From Cyclobacteriaceae bacterium (GTDB lineage Bacteria; Bacteroidota; Bacteroidia; Cytophagales; Cyclobacteriaceae): a stretch of 64,000 nucleotides of DNA. Below, piece after piece: positions 50,482 through 60,700 of the stretch. The translations under genes and the position numbers were made by a program. The stretch's first letter is position 1. The number at the start of each line of letters is the position of its first letter. Location: positions 581,510 through 645,509 of the forward strand of contig JAEUUG010000003.1 in NCBI GenBank assembly GCA_016787565.1, in the 5' to 3' direction. A model generated the notes under the pieces. That model saw only the letters and a list, made by a program, of their open reading frames with translations, was not told where the DNA came from and searched no databases.

Positions 50482-51066
50482 ATTATCGCAATCAATACTA
50501 ATTTCAGTAGACCCAGTTTTAATAGAGGTCCACGAAGGGGCCCGAATAAGCCGGAAGAACCTTATCGTGTTAATGAGAGGATTACCGCAGCAAAAGTTAG
50601 GGTTGTTGGTGAGAATATTAAGGTAGATGTTTACCCCATACAGCAGGCTATTAAGTTGGCACAGGAGCAAGGATTAGATTTGGTTGAAATTTCACCCAAT
50701 GCCGATCCTCCGGTATGCAAGGTGGTTGACTACTCGAAATTTAAGTACGAGCAGAAAAAGAAACAGAAAGAGATCAAGGCGAAAACGCAGAAAGTAGTTC
50801 TGAAAGAAATTCGCTTTGGACCGAACACCGATGAACATGATTTTAATTTTAAGTTAAAACATGCCATCAACTTCTTGCAGGAGGGTTCTAAGGTTAAGGC
50901 AACTGTAACGTTCTTCGGAAGGTCGATTGTTTATAAGGAGCGTGGCGAAATTCTGTTATTGAAATTTGCTCAGGGTCTGGAAGAACATGGTAAGGTTGAA
51001 CAACTTCCCAAGTTGGAAGGAAAAAGAATGAGCATGCTGGTCATGCCAAAAGCTGGAAAAAAGTAG
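50482..51066 (+). CDS. infC: Translation initiation factor IF-3, non-ATG start
   Basis: IF-3 binds the 30S subunit and checks the start codon. The conserved N-terminus ([19 protein letters not shown]) is encoded well upstream of the first TTG/ATG in frame, so translation must begin between the in-frame TAA at 50470 and that motif. The only codons there that can serve are ATA (50473, 50476), ATT (50482) and ATC (50485, 50491). ATT at 50482 is chosen because E. coli infC also starts at ATT and uses this for self-regulation; ATC at 50491 is the main alternative. The protein has about 194 residues, normal for IF-3. Confidence 0.93.
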   Translation: MIAINTNFSRPSFNRGPRRGPNKPEEPYRVNERITAAKVRVVGENIKVDVYPIQQAIKLAQEQGLDLVEISPNADPPVCKVVDYSKFKYEQKKKQKEIKAKTQKVVLKEIRFGPNTDEHDFNFKLKHAINFLQEGSKVKATVTFFGRSIVYKERGEILLLKFAQGLEEHGKVEQLPKLEGKRMSMLVMPKAGKK

Positions 51067-51085
51067 ATCGTTTAATTTATATACA

Positions 51086-51280
51086 ATGCCTAAGTTAAAA
51101 ACAAAGTCTGGAGCCAAGAAACGATTCAAAGTTACGGGCACAGGAAAAGTAAAGTTTAAGCATGCTTTCAAAAATCATATCCTGACGAAGAAAGAAACCA
51201 AGCAAAAAAGAAGACTTAGCAATAAGTCCTTGGTGAAGAAGTCAGACATGAACAATGTAAAAGCCATGCTGCTGCTTTAA
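51086..51280 (+). CDS. rpmI: 50S ribosomal protein L35
   Basis: A 64-residue basic protein starting [20 protein letters not shown], which is the L35 signature, followed by [14 protein letters not shown]. It lies 19 bases after infC. Confidence 0.97.
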   Translation: MPKLKTKSGAKKRFKVTGTGKVKFKHAFKNHILTKKETKQKRRLSNKSLVKKSDMNNVKAMLLL

Positions 51281-51360
51281 TTGGTTTAATGTTTAACCCG
51301 GCTGAAGGCACAAAAGATCACTGAAACAAGTGACGCCAAAAGCCAAAAAATGAAAGTAAA

Positions 51361-51705
51361 ATGCCAAGATCAGTCAACAATGTAGCTTCAAGAGCAAAAC
51401 GGAAGAGAATCTTGAAGTTGGCCAAAGGGTTCTTTGGTCGTAAGAAAAATGTTTGGACGGTAGCAAAAAATGCCGTTGAAAAAGGTTTGGTGTATGCCTA
51501 CCGCGACAGAAAACAAAAGAAAAGAGAATTCAGAGCAGTTTGGATCCAGCGTATCAATGCTGCAGCACGTCTGCACGGTATGTCATACTCTGAATTGATG
51601 GGTAAATTGAAGAAAGCTGAGATCGGACTGAACCGAAAGGTTCTCGCTGATTTGGCGATGAACCATCCTTCAGCTTTTGAAGCTGTTCTGAGTAAACTGA
51701 AATAA
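51361..51705 (+). CDS. rplT: 50S ribosomal protein L20
   Basis: A 114-residue basic protein with the L20 signature: [36 protein letters not shown] and [17 protein letters not shown]. It is the last gene of the operon. The 80 bases between rpmI and rplT show no L20 leader that I can recognise. Confidence 0.97.
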   Translation: MPRSVNNVASRAKRKRILKLAKGFFGRKKNVWTVAKNAVEKGLVYAYRDRKQKKREFRAVWIQRINAAARLHGMSYSELMGKLKKAEIGLNRKVLADLAMNHPSAFEAVLSKLK

Positions 51706-51720
51706 GAACTTCAAATTGAA

Positions 51721-51750
51721 AAACCCCGCATTTAGCGGGGTTTTTTGTTT
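51721..51750 (+). terminator. Terminator of the thrS-infC-rpmI-rplT operon
   Basis: AAACCCCGC (51721-51729) and GCGGGG (51735-51740) form a strong stem with loop ATTTA, followed by TTTTTTGTTT. Confidence 0.9.
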
Positions 51751-51776
51751 TCCACAGATTTTGCCTTATATTCGAA

Positions 51777-51801
51777 ATGAATTTTTTTAACTGAAATTCA
51801 T
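51777..51801. promoter_or_regulatory. Possible operator upstream of the STAND gene
   Basis: ATGAATTT (51777-51784) and AAATTCAT (51794-51801) are perfect inverted 8-mers with a 9-base spacer, just after the ribosomal terminator and about 70-80 bases before the STAND start. No regulator is identified. Confidence 0.3.
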
Positions 51802-51872
51802 TTTTTAAACTATTTCATTGTGTGCCCTAAGGTATTTGTGCCTCAATTCTTTATATTTCAAATTCTTGAAGC

Positions 51873-54800
51873 GTGTCTATGCTGAATAAGCCTTTACAGT
51901 CAGGAGAGTTTGAAAAGTATTCATCTGAGGTGATGATTGATATCGATCCTGTTGAAGGAAATCCATTTCCCGGATTACGTCCTTTCACGATCGATGATTG
52001 TCATCTTTTTTTTGGTCGTGAAGGGCAGGTCGATGAAATCCTGGTAAAGCTTTCTATCAACCGATTCGTCACGGTATTAGGTTATTCCGGTAGTGGTAAG
52101 TCTTCATTAATGTCGTGCGGTCTTATTCCTGTACTCTACGGAGGCTTCATGACACAGACCGGGCCGTATTGGGATATTATTCAAGCCCGACCAGGAACTT
52201 CTCCTATCAATAATCTTGCAGATGCCATAGTTGATTTTCAGGTAAGCACGCATCGTATTGAACCTGAAGACAGAGCGCTACACAGAGCTATTATCAACTC
52301 GGTGTTACGGAGTGGACCCGATGGTCTCATTGAAGTCGCCCGTAGTTTGCAAACACAAAAAGGTGAAAACGTCTTTATTCTTATCGACCAGTTTGAAGAG
52401 GTCTTTCGAAATCAGGAAATATTAGGCGAAGAAGTTCATAACGAAACGCAACTCTATGTCAACCTGATCATTCAGGCCGTTTCTCAGACCAAGGTTCCTA
52501 TTTATACTGCGCTCACCATGCGATCCGATTTTATCGGACAGTGTTCACTCTTTCCTGGATTAACGGAGTTGGTGAATAACAGCAACTACATTGTTCCGCA
52601 AATGACCCGCGACCAGAAGAAAATGGCCATCGAGGGTCCTGTTGCGGTGGGTGGTGGTAAGATTTCACCAAGGCTTATAAAAAGGTTACTTAACGACATC
52701 GGCACCGGCCAGGACCAACTACCTATTCTTCAACATGCGTTAATGCGTACGTGGGATTACTGGACTTCCAATCGCGAGGCAGGAGAACCACTGGATATAC
52801 GCCATTATAACGCCATCGGAAGAATTACCGAAGCCTTGTCGCAACACGCGAATGAGGCTTACGATGAGTTGACGAGTCGTCAAAAAGAAATTGCAGAAGT
52901 TTTATTTAAAACCATCACTGAAAAGAATCAGGCTAACCAGGGAACAAGAAGACCCGGTCGCTTGGGGTTGATTGCAGAGTTGGCTGAGGCAGAGGAGCAG
53001 GATGTAATTGAGGTGGTGGATCAGTTCCGTAAACCCGGTCGATCGTTCTTAATGCCCGGGGCAAATATTCCGCTTAATAGTGATTCACTAATTGAACTAT
53101 CGCATGAAAGTTTGATGCGGATATGGAATCGGTTGGATGCATGGGTAGACGAAGAATTTGACTCGGCCCAAACCTACAAACGATTGTCAGAGGCAGCGGC
53201 CATGTATCAGATTGGCAAGACGAGTTTATTCCGCCCGCCCGATTTACAGTTAGCATTAAATTGGCAGAAAAAGCAGCGACCTACACGTGAATGGGCGCAA
53301 CGTTATGACGAGACCTTTGAACGCGCCATTGTATTTCTGGACACCAGCCGCATTACCTATGAAGCCGAGTTAAAGAACCAGGAGATGTTGCAGCGCAGGA
53401 TATTGCGCAGGGCAAAAATTACGGCCATTGTATTGGGTATTGCCTTTGTAGTCGCGATTCTTTTCTTCTTGTATGCGAATATTCAACGAATAGGGGCGGA
53501 GTCGCAACGGCTCTTTGCGGTAGAGAAACAAAAGGAAGCAGAGCTTTCAAAAGCTGATGCATTGAAACAAAAAGCGCAGGCTGATAGCCTTCGCATTATT
53601 GCTGAGATAGCGGTTTCTGAAGAGATAAAGTCCCGGTCAAAGGTAGAGGAGGCCCTGAAGGAAACCAAGTTTGAACGTGACCGTGCTGAGAAGGCCTTAT
53701 TGATCGCAAAAATAGAGCAGCAAAAGGCGATGGAGGCAAGTGAAAAGGAATTGGAGGCCAGGCTTAAAGCTGATGCGGAGACGGTAAAAGCCACGTCAGA
53801 ATACAACAGGGCAAATGGCCTTTACATGCTAACGGTAGCACAAAACCTTGCAACGAAGTCAGTGCAGGAGGAAGATGATGAAAATTTAGCGGGGCTTCTG
53901 GCTATGCAAGGGTATCATTATCATAGAAGATATGATGGTAAAAATTATGACCCTTACATTTATCGCGGCTTGTATAGTTCGCTCACTAAATTATCGGGTA
54001 GTAACTATAATGCTATTAAGTCGCAAGGGCCACCGCATGTACACATTAAGTCACTAGCTTTATCTACAAAAAATAGCACTTTTTACACTTCGGGTGTGGA
54101 TGGAAGGATACTTCAGGGTGATGTAACCAAACTAAAAAATACACCAACAGGATACGCAACACCGTATCCAAGCAAAGTCATTGCACTTAATCCGAATGAA
54201 GACTATTTAATTAATGGAAGTGACTCTGCTTTCGTACAGGTATACAATCTCAAAAGTAAAAAGGAAACTCCGGATCGAATCGTTCGCGGATTCAAGGGTT
54301 CCATAAATGATATTGAATTTCTACCCGATAATTCGGGTTTTATCGTTGCCAGTGGATCTAAGTCGTTGTTCAACGTGAATCACCTTACCGGTGAACTGAA
54401 GGTAATCCTTGCTCTTCCGTACGACCTGAAAGCCATTAGTATTAGTCCGGATGGAAAATGGCTGGCAGGAGCTGCGTGGACAGGTCAGGTTATTTTGGTA
54501 GACCTTGTTCAAAAAAGTTATGTTGTTCTGGTTGAAGATACAAAGTCGAGAGTACTCTCAATCAAATTTAATCCCGCTGGCAATAAAATCGGTTTTGGTA
54601 TTGAAGAACCAACGGTCAGCACGGATGGCACCCCAAGAACAAGAGGCGTGGTGAAGTTGTATGATCTAGGTACAAAAGAAATCCGGCAATTTACAGGTCA
54701 CGTTGCGGGGGTTACCGATGTTGAATTCAGCCCGAATGGTAAACTGATTGCCAGCGCTGGTCTTGACAAGCGTTTGATCATGTGGGTATTGGATAATCCG

Positions 54801-55061
54801 GAAGATCTTCCTATCGTGATGGATAACAACAATGGATTTATATGGGATATTGCCTTTACCAAAGGATCGGATTATCTGGTTGCCGCTTGCAGTGAATCGG
54901 AAATCAGGGTATGGCCAACGGAACAGTCCTTATTGGCTGAACAAATCTGTCCGAAATTAAAGCGCAATATGACGCAGGATGAATGGAAAAAGTATGTTGG
55001 TGATCGTGATGAAGTAAAATATGAAATTACTTGTCCGCTATTACTCATAAAGGATTATTGA
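51873..55061 (+). CDS. Membrane-anchored STAND NTPase with WD40-like repeats
   Basis: A 1062-residue protein (GTG at 51873; ATG at 51879 is equally possible). The N-terminal nSTAND1-type domain starts NPFPGLRPF, with Walker A GYSGSGKSS at about 70-78 and Walker B VFILIDQFEEVF near 165-177. Basic residues (RRILRRAK) precede a single membrane span at about 516-538, then a charged coiled coil and a C-terminal region of WD40-type repeats such as GHVAGVTDVEFSPNGKLIA with SAGLDKRLIMW. By the positive-inside rule the NTPase is cytoplasmic and the propeller periplasmic. It is the first gene of a tight operon with a barrel and a lipoprotein. Confidence 0.88.
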   Translation: MSMLNKPLQSGEFEKYSSEVMIDIDPVEGNPFPGLRPFTIDDCHLFFGREGQVDEILVKLSINRFVTVLGYSGSGKSSLMSCGLIPVLYGGFMTQTGPYWDIIQARPGTSPINNLADAIVDFQVSTHRIEPEDRALHRAIINSVLRSGPDGLIEVARSLQTQKGENVFILIDQFEEVFRNQEILGEEVHNETQLYVNLIIQAVSQTKVPIYTALTMRSDFIGQCSLFPGLTELVNNSNYIVPQMTRDQKKMAIEGPVAVGGGKISPRLIKRLLNDIGTGQDQLPILQHALMRTWDYWTSNREAGEPLDIRHYNAIGRITEALSQHANEAYDELTSRQKEIAEVLFKTITEKNQANQGTRRPGRLGLIAELAEAEEQDVIEVVDQFRKPGRSFLMPGANIPLNSDSLIELSHESLMRIWNRLDAWVDEEFDSAQTYKRLSEAAAMYQIGKTSLFRPPDLQLALNWQKKQRPTREWAQRYDETFERAIVFLDTSRITYEAELKNQEMLQRRILRRAKITAIVLGIAFVVAILFFLYANIQRIGAESQRLFAVEKQKEAELSKADALKQKAQADSLRIIAEIAVSEEIKSRSKVEEALKETKFERDRAEKALLIAKIEQQKAMEASEKELEARLKADAETVKATSEYNRANGLYMLTVAQNLATKSVQEEDDENLAGLLAMQGYHYHRRYDGKNYDPYIYRGLYSSLTKLSGSNYNAIKSQGPPHVHIKSLALSTKNSTFYTSGVDGRILQGDVTKLKNTPTGYATPYPSKVIALNPNEDYLINGSDSAFVQVYNLKSKKETPDRIVRGFKGSINDIEFLPDNSGFIVASGSKSLFNVNHLTGELKVILALPYDLKAISISPDGKWLAGAAWTGQVILVDLVQKSYVVLVEDTKSRVLSIKFNPAGNKIGFGIEEPTVSTDGTPRTRGVVKLYDLGTKEIRQFTGHVAGVTDVEFSPNGKLIASAGLDKRLIMWVLDNPEDLPIVMDNNNGFIWDIAFTKGSDYLVAACSESEIRVWPTEQSLLAEQICPKLKRNMTQDEWKKYVGDRDEVKYEITCPLLLIKDY

Positions 55062-55064
55062 TCG

Positions 55065-56204
55065 ATGTCAGTAAGGAAAATATTTGTAGGACTTTTGCTT
55101 TCGCTTTGCCTTGCGCTGCAGGGATACGCACAGGATTGTGAGACTACCCTCAATAAGGCCGTTGATGAATTCAATGCCGGACATTTTAATAACATCGCTG
55201 AACTCCTGAACGGTTGTATTAAGCGTGGGTTCACGCGTGAGCAACGCGAGCGCGCGTATCTTTTATTAACACAAACCTATTTGTTGCTGGACGATCCGAC
55301 TGGAGCAGAGAACAGCTACTTGTCATTATTGCAGGCCAATCCTGAATTTGTTGCCGATGAGAAGCGCGATCCGATTGATGTGGTTTACCTCAGTAAAAAA
55401 TTTACCTCCACACCGATTTTTACCTGGTATTTGAAAATAGGTGGAAATACAACTCCCATAACCGTGATGAATGATTATTCTGTTTGGAATGAGGGAAGCC
55501 GGAAATATAAACTTACGCCCGGATTTCAATTTGGTGGAGGACTCGATTGGAACTATACAGATAACCTCATGCTGGGTGCGGAATTTAATCTGGCCTTTAC
55601 AGGATATAAACAAACCGAAAGTGGATTCAATAATGGTCTGGACATCAAGGAAATATCCGACCGGCAAAGTTGGATGATGATTCCGATTATGGCAAAGTAT
55701 ACATTGAATTCGGGTAAAATCAGGCCATACGTCTATACAGGTTATTCCTTTAATATTTTATTCCGTGATGTGAACACCATTACACTCATCAACCAGGAGC
55801 CTTCCTCAGGAAATGGTGATGCCGGCCAGCTTACCATTTTTGAAGACGAAAGTCCGAATCTGAATTATCTGGACAGGAGAAATAAGTTTAATGGCGCGTT
55901 CTTACTAGGTGGTGGTCTGAAGTACAAGTTCGGGTTGGATTATTTGTTTGGAGATATCCGGTTGTCCTATGGCATGACAAATCCGGTTGATCCGGAAAGG
56001 CGTTATGCCGATTACAGAGAATCACCTTTTTCGCAAGGCAGTGCCATGGAGCCCATCACGAAGTATGCGCACATTGAGGATGACTTCAGGATGCACACAA
56101 TTTTTGTAACGGTAGGTTATATTCATCCTTTGTACAAGCCGCGAAAATTGAAAAACGCAAGAACAAAATCTGTTTTTCGGAAAATTGGAAAACAACAACG
56201 ATGA
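55065..56204 (+). CDS. Outer-membrane barrel with N-terminal helical-repeat domain
   Basis: A 379-residue protein with a signal peptide (ending LQGYAQ), about 90 residues of TPR-like helices (REQRERAYLLLTQTYLLLDD) and a PorT-like outer-membrane barrel (FQFGGGLDWNYTDNLMLGAE; FVTVGYIHPLY). It starts three bases after the STAND gene and overlaps the next gene in an ATGA, so all three are very likely co-transcribed. The periplasmic helices could contact the STAND protein's propeller; this is inference. Confidence 0.8.
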   Translation: MSVRKIFVGLLLSLCLALQGYAQDCETTLNKAVDEFNAGHFNNIAELLNGCIKRGFTREQRERAYLLLTQTYLLLDDPTGAENSYLSLLQANPEFVADEKRDPIDVVYLSKKFTSTPIFTWYLKIGGNTTPITVMNDYSVWNEGSRKYKLTPGFQFGGGLDWNYTDNLMLGAEFNLAFTGYKQTESGFNNGLDIKEISDRQSWMMIPIMAKYTLNSGKIRPYVYTGYSFNILFRDVNTITLINQEPSSGNGDAGQLTIFEDESPNLNYLDRRNKFNGAFLLGGGLKYKFGLDYLFGDIRLSYGMTNPVDPERRYADYRESPFSQGSAMEPITKYAHIEDDFRMHTIFVTVGYIHPLYKPRKLKNARTKSVFRKIGKQQR

Positions 56205-57523
56205 GGAATTTCAGAATCATTATATCATTGGCCTCCCTAACGAGTCTGTTCGCATTGGTAACCTGCGACATGGCGAATGATTTTGAAACACCATACGAGA
56301 ATTATTTCATCAAGTACTATGGCGGTGATGGCAAACAGACCGGTGTGGATATGGTGGTTAACACTGATGGGACCATTGTGATGGTTGGAAATTCTGAAGT
56401 TGGAATTAGTAAGCGAATATTTTTTATTCGGGTTGATCCGAAAGGAAACATCATCACGCAAAAACTTCTTGGCGGAACAAATGAGAATGTAAAAGATATA
56501 GAACCAACAAGTGATGGTGGTTTTGTCATCTTGTCTGAATTTCAAAAATCGGCCACGAATGTTGACTTTAAGCTCATCAAGGTATCGCTAAATGGTGATG
56601 AAATTAATAGTATTGAGTATGGCTCCCCAGAACCTTTTGGTGATTTTCCCAGCAGTGTTACGCCATTGGCTAATGGAGGATTTGTTGTAGCAGGAAGAAC
56701 CGAGGATATTGTAGCCAAAGGAGATCCCAATAACACAGAAGCAGATCCCGGTGATATTTTCCTGTATAAATTCAGCGATCAGTTGTTACCCATTCCAAAT
56801 AGTAACGATAATTCGTGGGGGGAAGGAACGCAGGGTTTAGCTAAACAAGATGGTGCTGTGAAATACTTTGAAAAGTTGGATGGTACAGGATATTGCGTTG
56901 CGTACACTTCCGAAAATGTTGCCGCGAATAATTCAACTAATAGCAAAGTCCTTTTTTATTTCAAGGTACCTGATGATGGCTTTCCGGCCCCTATCGCGAA
57001 TTATTCTCCTCCTGGTTCCTTAAATAGTTTCAATACAGAAATTGCATCAGCAATTGAGTTGCCCTTCAACGAGGGTTATGCCATTACGGGAAGAACCATT
57101 ACCGGGGTTGGATCGCAGGAGTTATTTTTTTGCAAAATGGCCAACATGTGGTGGCCCAATAATGAACCGGCCAACGCTCCTAGAAGGGAAGTGGAAATTT
57201 ATACAAAAATATCCCCTGAAGGTTCTCAGGGAGTTGCAGGTATTTCCGTGGGTGCTGTCCAGGTTGGTCCACGAGGATACCTGATTGCCGGTAATGATTT
57301 GCGTCAGTCCGGAACCACAAACATCTGGCTTACCAAACTGGATTTATTGGGAGAGGTTAAATGGTCTGCCAGTTTCGGTTCAGACAGTGGAAATGATGCG
57401 GCTGGTGCAGTGGCTGAATTACCCGATGGACGGATACTGGTTTTGGGAACAATGGAACTTGAAGCAAACCTGACACGGATGGTTTTAATCAAGCTCAATG
57501 CAAGTGGAAAGTTGTTAAAATGA
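56201..57523 (+). CDS. Lipoprotein with beta-propeller-like repeats
   Basis: A 440-residue protein with a lipobox LFALVTC (C22). The mature part repeats units such as TDGTIVMVGNSEVG, TSDGGFVILSEFQ, ANGGFVVAGRTED and PDGRILVLGTMELE, the pattern of secreted propeller-like (SBBP/delta-60) repeats. It overlaps the barrel gene by four bases. It could be exposed at the surface through the barrel encoded upstream, but that is inferred from order only. Confidence 0.8.
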   Translation: MRNFRIIISLASLTSLFALVTCDMANDFETPYENYFIKYYGGDGKQTGVDMVVNTDGTIVMVGNSEVGISKRIFFIRVDPKGNIITQKLLGGTNENVKDIEPTSDGGFVILSEFQKSATNVDFKLIKVSLNGDEINSIEYGSPEPFGDFPSSVTPLANGGFVVAGRTEDIVAKGDPNNTEADPGDIFLYKFSDQLLPIPNSNDNSWGEGTQGLAKQDGAVKYFEKLDGTGYCVAYTSENVAANNSTNSKVLFYFKVPDDGFPAPIANYSPPGSLNSFNTEIASAIELPFNEGYAITGRTITGVGSQELFFCKMANMWWPNNEPANAPRREVEIYTKISPEGSQGVAGISVGAVQVGPRGYLIAGNDLRQSGTTNIWLTKLDLLGEVKWSASFGSDSGNDAAGAVAELPDGRILVLGTMELEANLTRMVLIKLNASGKLLK

Positions 57524-57709
57524 TGATGAAACTAAGGTATATTGCAAGGTTACATTTTTTTGACTTTATTACTATAAACACGAATGGCTGTCTAATACTT
57601 TCTGAATGTTAAGACTTTACTGCTCCACTTTTTTCCTCTCTTCTTTTATTCATCTAAGCCTTGTGCTTTGGGTGCGTGATTGTTCCATCTTCACTTTAAC
57701 AATTGCTGA
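57524..57709. other. Leader region of the giant secreted protein gene
   Basis: A 186-base gap with an AT-rich stretch (TTTTTTGACTTTATTAC) and no terminator, so the giant gene may be read from the same operon as well as from its own promoter. Confidence 0.4.
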
Positions 57710-60700
57710 TTGAGAACAATCCCGACATATCCATTTTATAATTTCCTGAGAATCGCAATCGTTTTGATGGCGGTGTTTTTTGGGTTTTTAAGTGAACTAA
57801 ATGCTCAAACCCGGTTTTCCGTAGCCAGTGGCGATTGGAATGACCCTGCCGTATGGTCTGCCACTTCGGGTGGTGCCGGTGGTGCATCACCGCCCGTGGC
57901 AGGAAATGCAGTTCAGCTAGAGAGAGGTTTTACAGTTACCGTTAACACTGCAACAGCAGCGTGTGCCAGCGTACAGTTAGGTGGAACGGTCACGGGCACC
58001 GGTGCAGGAACTTTAGTGTTTAATGCAGGTTCACAACTAACCGTTTCTGGTGCGGTCATGTTGGGTAATACAGGTTCTACCTTCAGGTTTGGAACGATTA
58101 ACATGACTGCAGGCGGAACCTTGATTTGTCAATCGATCAGTTCCAACAGTACTACAGATGTTTTTACCGAGGGAACTGGAACCCTTCAACTAACAGCCAA
58201 TAATACTCTGCCGACAAACGATACTGGGAATCAGTTTGGAGCTTTTAATAATCTCACCATTAATGGTGGTACAACCACACTTGGTAAGTCAATTTCAATT
58301 GCGGGTACCCTTAATGTAAATGCAGGTGTTTTTGCCCTGGGTGCTAACAATGTAACATCTGTTGGAGCTGTTAGCATGAATGGAACCTCTATTACCGGTT
58401 CCGGAATCTTAACACTTGCAGGAAATGTAACGAATATAGCAGGAGGAACGCAGGCAACCATAAGCGCCCCGATCGCATTGGGTGGTGCCACAAGAACATT
58501 CAACGTTAATGACGGTGCGGCTGTACCCGATTTGTTGCTCTCGGGAATTGTAAGTGGAACAGGTGGAATACTAAAGGCTGGTGCAGGTTCAATGAACCTT
58601 GCTGCAGTCAACACCTATTCCGGAAGTACAACGGTGAGCACTGGAATTCTCAGAATAGCGTCAACAGGCGGTGCTATTCCCGATGGAAGTGCATTAACAA
58701 TAGCTGCAGGTAGCACATTCGATCTGAATGGTAATGATGAAGCTGTTGGATCGATTGCCGGAGCAGGAACGATAACAAGTTCAGCTAGCGGAAGCATGAC
58801 ATTAACCACGGGTGGCGATAATAACAACACGGTGTTTTCGGGCATTATCCAGAACGGATCAGCTACGTTGGTAAGCCTTGTTAAAAATGGTTCCGGTACA
58901 TTGACACTGTCGGGTGCCAATACTTTTACAGGGGGTACTTTACTAAATGCCGGTGGAATCAATATTAATAACGCAAATGCTCTGGGGGCCGCGACCGGAG
59001 CCTTTACAATTGCAGGAGGTACAATTAATAACACAACAGGAGGTCCTTTAACGCTGGCCAATTATCCCCAGGCTTGGAATGGAGATTTTACTTTTGGAGG
59101 AACTCAAAGCCTGAACTTAGGCACCGGTCCGGTTACACTTACGGGCAATAGACAAGTAACAGTATCTGCGAACACCCTGACTGTTGGTGGTATCGTTTCG
59201 GGTAGCTTTAACTTAACAAAAGCAGGAGCAGGAACTCTAAATCTGGGTACTAATGCTGTTACCCTGAATAGTTTAATCATCAATGCGGGTACCGTAACTT
59301 CTACCACAGGGACATTAAGCATTGCCGCTGATTTAACCGTTGCTGGAACTTTTAATCATAACAATGGAACGGTACATTATAATGGGACTTCGACCCAATC
59401 CGTTGCCCAGGTAACATACAATAATTTAATGCTATCGGGCACCGGACAAAAAAATGCAACGGGCAATGTAACATGTGCTAACCTGGATAACGCGGCCGTG
59501 TTGGATATGGGAGCTAATACGCTTTCGGTCTCGGGCGCGACAACGAATACCGGAACAATTAGATTCTCCGGAGCCTCTAACGGACTGGCCATTTCATCAG
59601 GAACGATTGAGTACTACGGTGCTTCGCAGAACATTACCGCAGGAACGTATAACAACTTGACGATTAATCAATCCGGTGGTGAAGCGCTGTTGGCAGGAAA
59701 CGTAACGGTCAATGGAACACTCACATTAGCGTCACGAAATTTAAATCTTAACGGATATACCCTTACTCTTGGATCAGGCGCAGTTGCAGTTGCTGGTGGT
59801 CCATTCTCTTCCAGTAAAATGATTATTGCTACGGGTGGCAGCGAAGTCCGGAAGGTATTCGCAGGTGTAGGATCCTATACATTTCCTATAGGTGATAACA
59901 CCGGCATGCTGGAGTATTCTCCAATCACCGTCAATGTAAACGCTGGAACTTTTGGAACTCCTTATGTTGGTGTTTCAGTGGTGGATTCGAAACATCCCAA
60001 CAATGCCAGTGTTACACATTTTCTGAGTCGTTACTGGAATGTTACTAATTCAGGCATCACCAACGCATCAATTACAGCAAGCTATGTTGCGGCCGACATC
60101 AGTGGAACTGAAGCAAGCGGAAGTGCTGCGCAGTTGGATGGTACATTCAGCCAAACATCAAACGGTTGGATAAAGTATTCAGCATTAGCAGGTAACACGC
60201 TCACCGCTGCGAATGCACCGTTAACATCAGGACAAGCTTCTGCTTTTACTGGAATTACAGGGGCTAATCCTGCGGTAAGCATTCTTGGTGGAGGAGGTAC
60301 TATTTGTATTGGTGGTTCGGTTGGATTAACAGCCTCTGTAGTAGGAGGTGATCCTTCTATTCTTTACACGTGGACTCCAGCCGCGGGATTGAGCGCAACA
60401 ACTGTTTCAAATCCTTCAGCCACGCCAACGGTTACAACAGCTTATTCAGTATCAATTCGCGATGGCAATGGTATTCTAGCAACATCACCTTCATCAACCA
60501 TCACGGTGGATCAGTCCCCAACAGTAGCTGCGGCTGGTACTGATCAAATTTTTTGTGGAACATCGGTTACACTTGCTGCTAATGTTCCAGTAACGGGTAC
60601 GGGTGTATGGAGCTTTGCTCCTGGTGGTAATCCGGATGCGCTTCCATTAACAGCCTTTAGCAACACAGCTTTACCCAATAGTACATTCACCGGAACGACT

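Noticed and set aside
51281..51360. L20 leader-type autoregulatory RNA before rplT
   Set aside because: No matching structure could be recognised by eye in 80 bases.
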